Shown: positions 1 to 4,221 of the stretch, piece after piece
Layout: each line of letters opens with the position of its first letter
Numbering within the stretch: the first letter of the stretch is position 1
Assembly: GCA_045537285.1 (NCBI GenBank)
Contig: JAZSPC010000013.1
Coordinates: 1-5,924, forward strand
Direction of reading: 5' to 3'
Source of the DNA: HGM13634 sp045537285
GTDB lineage: Bacteria > Bacillota > Clostridia > TANB77 > CAG-508
Length of the DNA stretch: 5,924 nucleotides
Position numbers and translations under genes: made by a program
Notes under the pieces: generated by a model
Told to the model about the DNA's origin: nothing
The model's database searches: none
Seen by the model: only the letters and a program-made list of their open reading frames with translations

Positions 1-141
1 TAATTTCTTTATTTTTTAATTGAATTCTTACTTTAAAAGTTAAGGTATCTGTACAGTCTAATCCTGTATAAATATCTATAACTTTTCCTTTATATTTTCC
101 ATCTTGTGTAGATACAATATCTCCTAATCTAATTCCTCTCA
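1..141. repeat. Terminal direct repeat, copy 1 (circular overlap)
   Basis: These 141 bases are identical to 5784-5924 by direct reading. An open frame crosses the join without a break, which fits a circular molecule of about 5,783 nt assembled as a linear contig rather than a true long terminal repeat. An overlap of 141 equals a k-mer size used by common short-read assemblers; that origin is an inference. Confidence 0.95.
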
Positions 142-142
142 T
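1..142 (-). CDS. 58-aa small protein, N-terminal part (gene crosses the circular join)
   Basis: The ATG is at 142-140, preceded by AAGGAG at 153-148 with a 5-nt gap. This piece holds the first 47 codons; the gene continues across the join at 5783 and stops at 5749, giving 58 residues. The protein begins MRGIRLGDIV and has a 'GD-V-x-DG-x-GKVIDI' pattern of short alternating hydrophobic strands, like a small SH3/KOW-type beta barrel. It has no signal peptide or membrane segment. It lies between the structured intergenic region and rep, so a role in replication or regulation is possible. The family is not recognised; the gene itself is well supported by its start, ribosome site and continuity across the join. 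Confidence 0.75.
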   Translation of the reverse strand, partial: MRGIRLGDIVSTQDGKYKGKVIDIYTGLDCTDTLTFKVRIQLKNKEI

Positions 143-371
143 ATTATCTCCTTAAAAATGTTTTTTTAATATATGCGGGTAATAAAACAACATACCCGGA
201 TTTTAAAAGCTTCGTTTTGTAGCAAAGCTTCGCTGCTATTGTCTAAATACTCTACTTTCTTATGTATATTAAGGGATATGCTTGTTTCAAAAAATTATTT
301 TCTAAATATGGTCTAGCTTATAAGCTGAAAATACCAATAAAAATAGCTATCCCTTATTCCCTTACGTATTT
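143..371. other. Structured intergenic region (candidate origin / packaging region)
   Basis: This gap of about 230 bases between zot and the 58-aa gene contains no plausible gene. It is dense in symmetry: CGGGTA/TACCCG at 176-181/193-198; TAGCA/TGCTA at 220-224/234-238; a duplicated AAGCTTCG at 207-214 and 225-232; AAGGGATA/TATCCCTT at 271-278/348-355; a perfect palindrome AGCTTATAAGCT at 315-326; and GCTTGTTTCA at 280-289 inverted at 385-394, inside the end of zot. Filamentous phages carry origins and the packaging signal as hairpins in their intergenic region, so this is a candidate. Which hairpin does what cannot be told from sequence. Confidence 0.5.
263..290 (-). promoter_or_regulatory. 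Possible promoter for the 58-aa gene / rep transcript
   Basis: On the minus strand TTGAAA (290-285) is followed after 16 nt by TATACA (268-263), a fair sigma-A type match about 120 nt upstream of the 58-aa gene. The -35 box overlaps one arm of an inverted repeat (280-289). The match is moderate and similar matches arise easily in such AT-rich DNA. Confidence 0.3.
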
Positions 372-1229
372 TTATCTATTTTTATGAAACAAGCTAGGCT
401 TTTCTTTTATATCAATAGACATATTAGAATTATGTAGCTGTTGTTCTTCGCTTTTAAAACCTTCATTTGCTAAATCAATAATTTTTCTATATGTATCATA
501 CGAGTTACGTAAATCTTCGTCGTGTACAAAGAAGAAACAACCACGATATTTTTTTGTATCTGTAATTCCAGATATATCTGTTGTAATGTCATATTTTCTA
601 ACAAAAGTTAAGCAACCAAATAAAGTAGTAGGTTCATATAACATATATGTCTGCTCACGTATAGGTTTGGCTATACGTCCAAATACTTGTGATGTTCCTA
701 ATATCATTTTTGTTTGTTTTCTCTGCTGAGTAATTTCTGTAAGCATTTCTACGGGGAAATCTTTACTTTGTAAACTATTAAACCAGTTTTGTATTTCATC
801 TAGTACGTCAATTTCTCCATAAATACCATTAGTTCCAGAAATAACATCTTTCCAATGACCTATACGAGCATCTTCAAATTCATAGTAATAATTAGTCTTA
901 ATTTTAATGCGTGGATACATTTCTTGATATCTACGTAACATATATGTAAGAGTAATGCTCTTTCCAGAGCCTTGCTTTCCTGCAATAATATGTACTCCAT
1001 ATTCTGGAAAATGGTCCGGGTCACGATTAAATCTATCTATTACTAATTGACGTGGTAAGTCTATAATTAATCTTTTTAACTTAGAACCGTAACCAATATA
1101 TCTACTTTCCCCTTCTTTAAATCTCATATTTTTTACGAAATAAAAATATAGAAAATGTCCTATTAAACTAATAATAAACGGACTAAAAATAATAAAAATC
1201 CATAAAAATATATTTAATACAAAATTCAT
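372..1229 (-). CDS. Zot/pI-like filamentous phage assembly ATPase
   Basis: A 285-aa membrane ATPase expected to drive extrusion and assembly of the filamentous virion at the cytoplasmic membrane, as pI does in Ff phages. A long hydrophobic segment covers residues about 3-33, then a positively charged stretch, then the P-loop domain. Walker A is GKQGSGKS at 84-91; Walker B is the hydrophobic run ending VLDE at 142-145; a polar 'TQQRKQTK' stretch near 167-174 precedes GTSQ. The usual pI/Zot layout has the membrane segment after the ATPase followed by an external domain that meets the secretin. Here the anchor is at the N-terminus and no C-terminal external domain is visible, which suits a host without outer membrane. 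The ATG overlaps the stop of the 32-aa gene (TAATG), with AGAAGGT at 1245-1239 as ribosome site, so translation is probably coupled. The family call is strong; the detailed mechanism is inferred. Confidence 0.9.
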   Translation of the reverse strand: MNFVLNIFLWIFIIFSPFIISLIGHFLYFYFVKNMRFKEGESRYIGYGSKLKRLIIDLPRQLVIDRFNRDPDHFPEYGVHIIAGKQGSGKSITLTYMLRRYQEMYPRIKIKTNYYYEFEDARIGHWKDVISGTNGIYGEIDVLDEIQNWFNSLQSKDFPVEMLTEITQQRKQTKMILGTSQVFGRIAKPIREQTYMLYEPTTLFGCLTFVRKYDITTDISGITDTKKYRGCFFFVHDEDLRNSYDTYRKIIDLANEGFKSEEQQLHNSNMSIDIKEKPSLFHKNR

Positions 1230-1327
1230 TATTCTTTTACCTTCTTCTTTCCTTTATAATCCATAATAAAAGTGACTATAACACAATATATATAACCACA
1301 AACAAACCAAATTATTTTTTCTTGCAT
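1229..1327 (-). CDS. 32-aa micro-membrane protein coupled to zot
   Basis: A very short gene starting MQEKIIWFVCGYIYCVIV, with one hydrophobic segment (about residues 5-22) and a strongly basic C-terminus (KGKKKVKE). Its TAA overlaps the zot ATG by one base (TAATG), and its start lies inside the end of the upstream 44-aa gene (16-nt overlap), the compact packing typical of filamentous phages. A GGAG at 1343-1340 lies 12 nt before the ATG, a rather long gap. Size and topology would suit a minor cap protein or an assembly partner of the ATPase, but no family is recognised. Confidence 0.6.
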   Translation of the reverse strand: MQEKIIWFVCGYIYCVIVTFIMDYKGKKKVKE

Positions 1328-1446
1328 AAATCTATATATCTCCTACTACATTTTAAATCAAATAATTTTTCTCTTATTAAAGTACATAACTTAAAAAAAT
1401 AATAATATATAATTCCTAATATAATAAAACCAAATAAATAATACAT
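1312..1446 (-). CDS. 44-aa small membrane protein
   Basis: The frame is open further upstream, but the ATG at 1446 is preferred because AAAGGAG lies just upstream with suitable spacing; the upstream start (1497) would fall inside a strong hairpin. The protein begins MYYLFGFIILGIIYYYFF, a single N-terminal membrane segment, followed by a basic tail rich in Arg/Lys with two Cys. It sits between the pVI-like gene and the assembly ATPase and overlaps the 32-aa gene. It may be a minor virion or assembly membrane protein. No family recognised. Confidence 0.65.
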   Translation of the reverse strand: MYYLFGFIILGIIYYYFFKLCTLIREKLFDLKCSRRYIDLCKKK

Positions 1447-1484
1447 AATTTTCTCCTTTATTTTGTAATCTAATGTTAGGCAAT

Positions 1485-1524
1485 TAAATTCGTGCAACGC
1501 ACTGGTGCGTTTGCCACGAATTTA
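1485..1524 (-). terminator. Strong 18-bp hairpin after the pVI-like gene
   Basis: The outer arms are 1485-1494 and 1515-1524 (10 bp, AAATTCGTG/CACGAATTT core). They continue inward as CAACGCAC against GTGCGTTTG with one bulged base and a two-base loop at 1503-1504. It abuts the TAA of the 85-aa gene and is far more GC-rich than its surroundings. The downstream U tract on the minus strand is poor, so besides a terminator it could be an RNA-stabilising element or a packaging/origin hairpin. Confidence 0.55.
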
Positions 1525-1782
1525 TTAAGCACCCATTGTTGGTATAAAACTTTTTACTCTCAATATAATTGACCAAATAAAACTAAAACCTGTAATAGCA
1601 AAAGTAATAAATATTATAGGTAAAACAGCCCAAACTGGAAATACATAAGTTAATACATCAAAAATGTTATACCACCAATTAAAAGTACCTTCTGGAATTA
1701 CAAAACTGCCTAAACTAGAAATAGAATTCAATAGTCCCTTTGGGATAGCACAAATAAAACCTAAAATTGCGTCAAAAATCAT
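1525..1782 (-). CDS. 85-aa hydrophobic membrane protein, pVI-like by position
   Basis: The ATG at 1782 is chosen because AAGGAG (1798-1793) lies 10 nt upstream; a GTG at 1791 in the same frame sits one base from that site and is unlikely. The protein begins MIFDAILGFICAIPKGLL, then a segment with WW near residues 38-39, then a long hydrophobic stretch (about 45-75), and a short basic C-terminus. It follows the pIII-like reading frames and precedes the assembly ATPase, the place that gene VI holds in Ff phages, and has a comparable small hydrophobic character. A minor virion protein that caps the particle with the adsorption protein is the likeliest role, inferred from context and topology. 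Confidence 0.7.
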   Translation of the reverse strand: MIFDAILGFICAIPKGLLNSISSLGSFVIPEGTFNWWYNIFDVLTYVFPVWAVLPIIFITFAITGFSFIWSIILRVKSFIPTMGA

Positions 1783-1787
1783 AATTA

Positions 1788-1976
1788 TCACGCTCCTTGT
1801 CTTTTAAAACCAGCAACAATTTCTGGTGAACGTCTATAAAGACGCCAAATATATGAAATCCACATTGTAGAAATTATAATACCGTGAACTGTACTCCTAA
1901 ATCTATCAAAAATAGAAAAGTCAATAATAGAAAAAGTATAACCTTCATAAGTAATATAAAAACCGTGGATAATCAT
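1788..1976 (-). CDS. C-terminal membrane segment of the pIII-like extension (third frame piece)
   Basis: This frame is open from an ATG at 1976 (62 residues), but no Shine-Dalgarno precedes it and it starts inside the end of the preceding frame (32-nt overlap). Its content (FYITYEGYTFSIIDFS, a hydrophobic segment around residues 30-45, then RLYRRSP and a short tail) looks like the normal C-terminus of the repeat-containing extension upstream. Leaving out one T of the T5 run at 1962-1958 joins the two smoothly as PRFYITYEGY. A +1 shift at CGG UUU UUA would do the same and give a protein of about 393 aa together with the -1 shift. It could be a real programmed shift, a mutation or an assembly error; separate translation by reinitiation is less likely. 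Confidence 0.6.
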   Translation of the reverse strand: MIIHGFYITYEGYTFSIIDFSIFDRFRSTVHGIIISTMWISYIWRLYRRSPEIVAGFKRQGA

Positions 1977-2496
1977 AGTCGTCTACTGTTTTTATGGCAG
2001 TATTGCCATTTTCAAGCTCTTTTAAACCGAAAAAATTATATACTAAATCTTTAAATTGACCTATAAAACCAAACTTAGTATTTATAATTTCGTTTAACTC
2101 TCCAAAATGGTCTTGTTGGGGAATAAATAATTTTTCTAATAAATCCCCTATAAATTCAACTAATTTTAAACCAAAAAAATTTTCACTTAATGGATTTAAA
2201 AAACTTACAATATCGGTCAAAAAGTTCCATAATTTTAATAAAATAAAATTTTCACTTGCTGGATTTAACCAACTTAATAAATCTTTTAATATAAAATTCT
2301 CATTAAAAGGATTAATATAGCCTAAGCCTGATGTAATTGCGTCTTTAACCAAGCCCAAGCCTTCCAAAAGGCTACGAAACCAACTAAGAACACTGTTAAA
2401 GAAACCAGTACGTTCTTCATCTGGCTCTTGAATATTTGTATCGGGCTGTTCTGTTCCAGTACCTGAGCCAGTGTTATCTCCTGTACTGGTGCTTGA
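1945..2496 (-). CDS. Frameshift extension of the pIII-like protein (linker plus NPxxENF repeats)
   Basis: This frame is -1 to the pIII-like gene. It is open from just after a TAA about 10 nt upstream of the U8 run, has no ATG or ribosome site near its opening, and runs to TGA at 1947-1945. Read from the slip point (2496) it gives 183 residues: a hydrophilic linker (STSTGDNTGSGTGTEQPD, then Asp/Glu-rich), an amphipathic helix region (FFNSVLSWFRSLLEGLGL), then repeated units NPFNENF, NPASENF and NPLSENF separated by aromatic and Leu-rich helices, then IPQQDHF. Such repeats recall amphipathic segments of minor virion proteins from Gram-positive filamentous phages (from memory, not checked). An isolated start at the TTG 2367 would lose the linker. 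Expected -1 product: about 341 aa. Confidence 0.75.
   Translation of the reverse strand, partial: SSTSTGDNTGSGTGTEQPDTNIQEPDEERTGFFNSVLSWFRSLLEGLGLVKDAITSGLGYINPFNENFILKDLLSWLNPASENFILLKLWNFLTDIVSFLNPLSENFFGLKLVEFIGDLLEKLFIPQQDHFGELNEIINTKFGFIGQFKDLVYNFFGLKELENGNTAIKTVDDYDYPRFLYYL
2176..2313 (-). repeat. Three imperfect NPxxENF coding repeats
   Basis: The heptapeptides NPFNENF (2313-2293), NPASENF (2265-2245) and NPLSENF (2196-2176) recur at 48 and 69 nt, with visible DNA similarity (TTTCACTT followed by GGATTTAA in the last two on the plus strand). They punctuate hydrophobic amphipathic helices. Internal duplication within the extension domain is likely. Confidence 0.7.
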
Positions 2497-2969
2497 AAAA
2501 AAACAGATTTATCCGGATAATAAATAATATCTTTTGTAGAAGCTATATAAGTAAATACTTGATAATCTCCCGAAAGATTACCGTATAAAACCTCATGGTC
2601 TGCGCCTGGACTTAATCTTTTATAAGAGCCCTCTCCCCAAGTATTATCAGCTTGTAATTTATAAACAAATAAATCAACAAACTCAGAGCCTACAACAATA
2701 CTACTCAACCTGTGTTGGCTAGTATTGTTTGTATAAAAAGTTGTATTATCTAAGGCACTTTCACTATTGCTAGCAATAACAACTAAATATCTTGCAAAAG
2801 AACTTATATCACGAGACAAGCATGCGTCTGCAACATAATACTCCATATAAGTAAAGTCCAAATCTGGAATATCAGAAGGCTTTTGCCAGTCATTAGTAGC
2901 AAAACAACTTAAAGTAAAAGAAAACAAAGATAATAAAACTAAACTAAAAATTATAGTAATTTTTTTCAT
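2322..2969 (-). CDS. pIII-like secreted protein with coat-like C-terminal anchor
   Basis: The ATG at 2969 has AAGGAG (2985-2980) 10 nt upstream and opens directly on a signal peptide (MKKITIIFSLVLLSLFSF, with a likely cleavage after CFA near residue 26); earlier starts fall in the preceding terminator. The 215-aa product has a Ser/Thr/Asn-rich ectodomain (about 27-155) with no recognised fold, then a C-terminal hydrophobic segment ending VGFVAFWKAWAWLK. This tail matches the C-terminal 32 residues of the major coat protein at about 12 positions without gaps, and both proteins end at the same Ala before the stop. The likely role is a minor virion protein displaying an adsorption domain, inserted through its coat-like tail. 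At 2503-2496 the frame crosses a U8 slippery site that would exchange this tail for a long extension. The coding call is strong; the receptor role is inferred. Confidence 0.85.
   Translation of the reverse strand: MKKITIIFSLVLLSLFSFTLSCFATNDWQKPSDIPDLDFTYMEYYVADACLSRDISSFARYLVVIASNSESALDNTTFYTNNTSQHRLSSIVVGSEFVDLFVYKLQADNTWGEGSYKRLSPGADHEVLYGNLSGDYQVFTYIASTKDIIYYPDKSVFFQAPVQEITLAQVLEQNSPIQIFKSQMKNVLVSLTVFLVGFVAFWKAWAWLKTQLHQA
2456..2503 (-). promoter_or_regulatory. Candidate programmed -1 ribosomal frameshift site
   Basis: In the pIII-like frame the codons are GUU UUU UUU CAA, which contain the heptamer U UUU UUU (2502-2496 within U8, 2503-2496), an ideal X XXY YYZ slip site. The heptamer is followed by a 6-nt spacer (2495-2490) and a perfect 7-bp stem CCAGTAC (2489-2483) / GTACTGG (2462-2456) with a 20-nt loop. 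An alternative CCAGT/ACTGG pairing (2472-2468) is also possible. Both the zero and -1 frames downstream look protein-coding. Transcriptional slippage on U8 is an alternative route to the same product. Confidence 0.7.
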
Positions 2970-2990
2970 AAAAATATTTCTCCTTTCATA

Positions 2991-3026
2991 TAAAATAAAA
3001 GAGCCTGAGCTTTTTCGCCCAAGCTC
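2991..3026 (-). terminator. Intrinsic terminator between coat and pIII-like genes
   Basis: On the minus strand GAGCTTGGGC (3026-3017) pairs with GCTCAGGCTC (3010-3001) over 10 bp including two G-U pairs, with a six-base loop, followed by TTTTATTTTA (3000-2991). It begins 6 nt after the coat stop codon. A terminator directly after the major coat gene is the classic filamentous phage way to make coat abundant and downstream minor proteins scarce. Confidence 0.85.
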
Positions 3027-3032
3027 CATATA

Positions 3033-3179
3033 CTAAGCTTTTCTAATTTCGCCTTTAAGGAAAGACCAACCTTTTCTAAAAGCTAAGAAACCTACAACAG
3101 CTGGTAATACTATTGGAATTAAATTTTTTATTTCTTCTAATATTCCAGTAAATGTTTCTCCTGTTATACCTTCAAACAT
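3033..3179 (-). CDS. Major coat protein (pVIII-like), 48 aa
   Basis: The ATG at 3179 has an AAGGAG (3191-3186) six bases upstream, among the best ribosome sites in the window. The protein has the classic filamentous coat design: an acidic N-terminal amphipathic part (MFEGITGETFTGILEEIK), a hydrophobic centre (IPIVLPAVVGFLAF) and a basic C-terminus with Arg/Lys that would face the DNA (RKGWSFLKGEIRKA). No separate signal peptide is present, so it would insert into the membrane directly. The strong ribosome site and the terminator immediately downstream (2991-3026) fit a very highly expressed structural protein. Its C-terminal half is echoed in the tail of the next gene. Role assigned from size, charge pattern and position. 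Confidence 0.88.
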   Translation of the reverse strand: MFEGITGETFTGILEEIKNLIPIVLPAVVGFLAFRKGWSFLKGEIRKA

Positions 3180-3200
3180 AATTAACTCCTTTCTCTTACT

Positions 3201-3347
3201 TTAAAAAAATAAGCTAAATAATTTATATAGAATATAAACTACAAAAACTGCGGTGAAAAATTGCAATAAACCAGTAAACATATTTGATAATGGGGTTAGT
3301 TCTTGTAGCAATTCATATATACTCTTTAAATAATCAATTTCTGTCAT
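3201..3347 (-). CDS. 48-aa minor membrane protein upstream of coat
   Basis: The ATG at 3347 lies one base after the TAG of the ssDNA-binding candidate (TAGTATG), so translation is probably coupled; an AAGGT (3363-3359) lies 11 nt upstream. The N-terminal half is polar and acidic (MTEIDYLKSIYELLQEL), and residues about 24-48 form one hydrophobic segment ending at the C-terminus (LYKLFSLFF). Directly preceding the coat gene, it occupies the place of the pVII/pIX cap proteins in Ff phages and has a similar size. A virion-end minor protein is the best guess, from position only. Confidence 0.75.
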   Translation of the reverse strand: MTEIDYLKSIYELLQELTPLSNMFTGLLQFFTAVFVVYILYKLFSLFF

Positions 3348-3348
3348 A

Positions 3349-3612
3349 CTATACCAACACCTTATATCTTACTTTTCCAGTAACAAGATTTGGAGTAACT
3401 TCTACATCAATGGTAGACCCTAATTTTTTGTTAGCAATTTCTTGATATGATTTTAAATCAACAAAAATAGGTATAATTACTGCTTTCATTTGAGCACGTT
3501 GCTCGTCTTTTTCTTCATAATAAGCACATTGGACTATATGATAGTCTTCTGTTTTCTCCTTGTTCTTAAAATGATGAAAACCAATTAAATTCATTTGCAC
3601 TATGTTTTCCAT
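3349..3612 (-). CDS. Putative ssDNA-binding protein (pV-like), 87 aa
   Basis: Preceded by a consensus AGGAGG (3623-3618) with a 5-nt gap, so it is strongly expressed. The 87-residue soluble protein is rich in beta-type segments (MENIVQMNLIGFHHFKN at the start, AVIIPIFVDL in the middle, DVEVTPNLVTGKVRYKVLV at the end) and carries several Lys and aromatic residues, compatible with a small OB-like fold that coats the viral single strand. It is the first gene of the structural operon, after the long leader, as gene V precedes the virion genes in Ff phages. No diagnostic motif was recognised, so the function rests on size, predicted fold and location. Confidence 0.6.
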   Translation of the reverse strand: MENIVQMNLIGFHHFKNKEKTEDYHIVQCAYYEEKDEQRAQMKAVIIPIFVDLKSYQEIANKKLGSTIDVEVTPNLVTGKVRYKVLV

Positions 3613-3849
3613 AAAAACCTCCTAAAAATAAAAAAATAGACTTTTACAAATACATTCTTTTTTGAATATATTTGTAAAAATCTATTTAGTTTTTTATGTA
3701 ACCTAATTGCGCGTTACTTTGATTTTGTGCAATTAGATATTTCATATTTATATAGTAGCACTTCTGCTACCTACTTAAATAGATTTATACAAACCACAAA
3801 AGAATATATTTATAATATGTCTATTATATATAATATAATTTTATATTTG
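3613..3849. other. Hairpin-rich leader / second intergenic region
   Basis: No credible gene is present in this 237-base gap. Reading the minus strand it contains a promoter (3853-3823), a small hairpin GTAGCA/TGCTAC with tetraloop (3755-3760/3765-3770), a 10-bp hairpin CTAATTGCGC/GTGCAATTAG (3703-3712/3727-3736, one G-U), and a 24-bp hairpin (3634-3687) just before the ribosome site of the ssDNA-binding candidate. It could combine a regulated leader with origin or packaging elements. Confidence 0.6.
3634..3687 (-). terminator. 24-bp hairpin with U tract (attenuator or packaging signal)
   Basis: Arms 3634-3657 and 3664-3687 with a six-base loop. On the minus strand every position pairs, two of them as G-U; on the plus strand the same two positions are C-A mismatches, so the structure is tuned to the minus strand (mRNA sense and expected viral strand). 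On that strand it is followed by TTTTTTTATTTTT and then AGGAGG of the next gene, so it could attenuate the structural operon. As single-stranded DNA it resembles the long imperfect hairpin used as packaging signal in filamentous phages. Confidence 0.6.
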
Positions 3850-3853
3850 TCAA
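3823..3853 (-). promoter_or_regulatory. Promoter of the structural operon
   Basis: A perfect TTGACA (3853-3848) is followed after 17 nt by TATATA (3830-3825), or after 19 nt by TATAAT (3828-3823). The -35 box overlaps the TGA stop of the accessory gene. It would start a leader of about 200 nt that reaches the ssDNA-binding candidate and the coat gene. Confidence 0.7.
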
Positions 3854-4140
3854 CAACTTTTATTAAAATAAATTATATTATTTTTGTTTTGTTTAATTTC
3901 TATTGTCTTTTCCCACTCTGTAACATTTCTTTCTTTAATACAAAAATATTTACAATGCTCTAAATTATATGGATAAACATTATTAAAAAAATCATTATCT
4001 ACATAGTATGCCCTATTTCTTTCTTTTTCAAGTGCTATAATATCATATAATTTGTATTTTGCATCTTCTAAACTATAAAATGTATTAAGAAAAAAAGGCT
4101 TTCCGCCATTATAAACACATAAAATAGTATATTCTTTAAT
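3850..4140 (-). CDS. 96-aa accessory protein of unknown function, probable ATT start
   Basis: The frame is open up to a TTG at 4212, but an extended -10 promoter (4174-4166) lies inside that stretch, so the transcript starts near 4159. Downstream of it AAAGGGGG (4155-4148) is a strong ribosome site and the codon 7 nt later is ATT (4140-4138); no ATG, GTG or TTG occurs in a fitting position. The soluble protein (IKEYTILCVYNGGKPFF, then a helical LEDAKYKLYDIIALEKERN stretch, YYVDNDFFNN, and a C-terminal RNVTEWEK) suggests a small alpha/beta fold. No family is recognised with confidence. It lies between the plus-strand nuclease-fold gene and the structural operon, separated from rep, so a regulatory or accessory role is possible. 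Confidence 0.65.
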   Translation of the reverse strand: MKEYTILCVYNGGKPFFLNTFYSLEDAKYKLYDIIALEKERNRAYYVDNDFFNNVYPYNLEHCKYFCIKERNVTEWEKTIEIKQNKNNIIYFNKSC

Positions 4141-4165
4141 AGTTATTCCCCCTTTACTGATTACA

Positions 4166-4194
4166 ATTATATCATATTTATGTAAACAATACAA
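4166..4194 (-). promoter_or_regulatory. Extended -10 promoter of the accessory gene
   Basis: A perfect TATAAT (4171-4166) is preceded by TGA (4174-4172), forming an extended -10, with a weak TTGTAT (4194-4189) 17 nt upstream. The predicted start near 4159 leaves a leader of about 20 nt and supports the downstream ATT start. Confidence 0.65.
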
Positions 4195-4204
4195 CTTATT
4201 GTTT

Positions 4205-4221
4205 TTCGACAAGTATCGACA
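4205..4221. promoter_or_regulatory. Tandem 10-bp-spaced TGTCGA boxes (Spo0A-like)
   Basis: On the minus strand TGTCGAA (4211-4205) and TGTCGAT (4221-4215) repeat with exactly 10-bp spacing. The first is a perfect match to the Spo0A '0A box' and the second differs at one base. They lie between two divergent promoters and overlap the possible -35 of the plus-strand gene. Binding by Spo0A or by a phage regulator is an inference. Confidence 0.4.

Noticed and set aside
248..254. TACTCTA resembling the pT181-family nick site
   Set aside because: It lies on the plus strand, whereas the viral strand should be the minus strand, and it is not in the loop of a matching hairpin.
1945..2367. Independent gene starting at TTG 2367 for the repeat-containing extension
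   Set aside because: No ribosome site fits, and the same frame is open and clearly protein-like (acidic Gly/Thr linker) for another 130 nt upstream to the U8 slip site.
3801..3835. TATAAT/ATTATA symmetry resembling a XerCD dif-type attachment site
   Set aside because: Such symmetry is easily formed in this AT-rich stretch, the arms do not match dif consensus well, and it overlaps the structural operon promoter.
3727..3963. Open plus-strand frame of 78 codons
   Set aside because: It starts without a ribosome site, crosses the promoter and hairpin-rich leader, and runs antisense into the end of the accessory gene. Its composition is what AT-rich noncoding DNA gives.
4141..4212. Upstream part of the accessory frame back to TTG 4212
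   Set aside because: It contains the extended -10 promoter and most of it lies upstream of the predicted transcript start, so it is not translated from that promoter.
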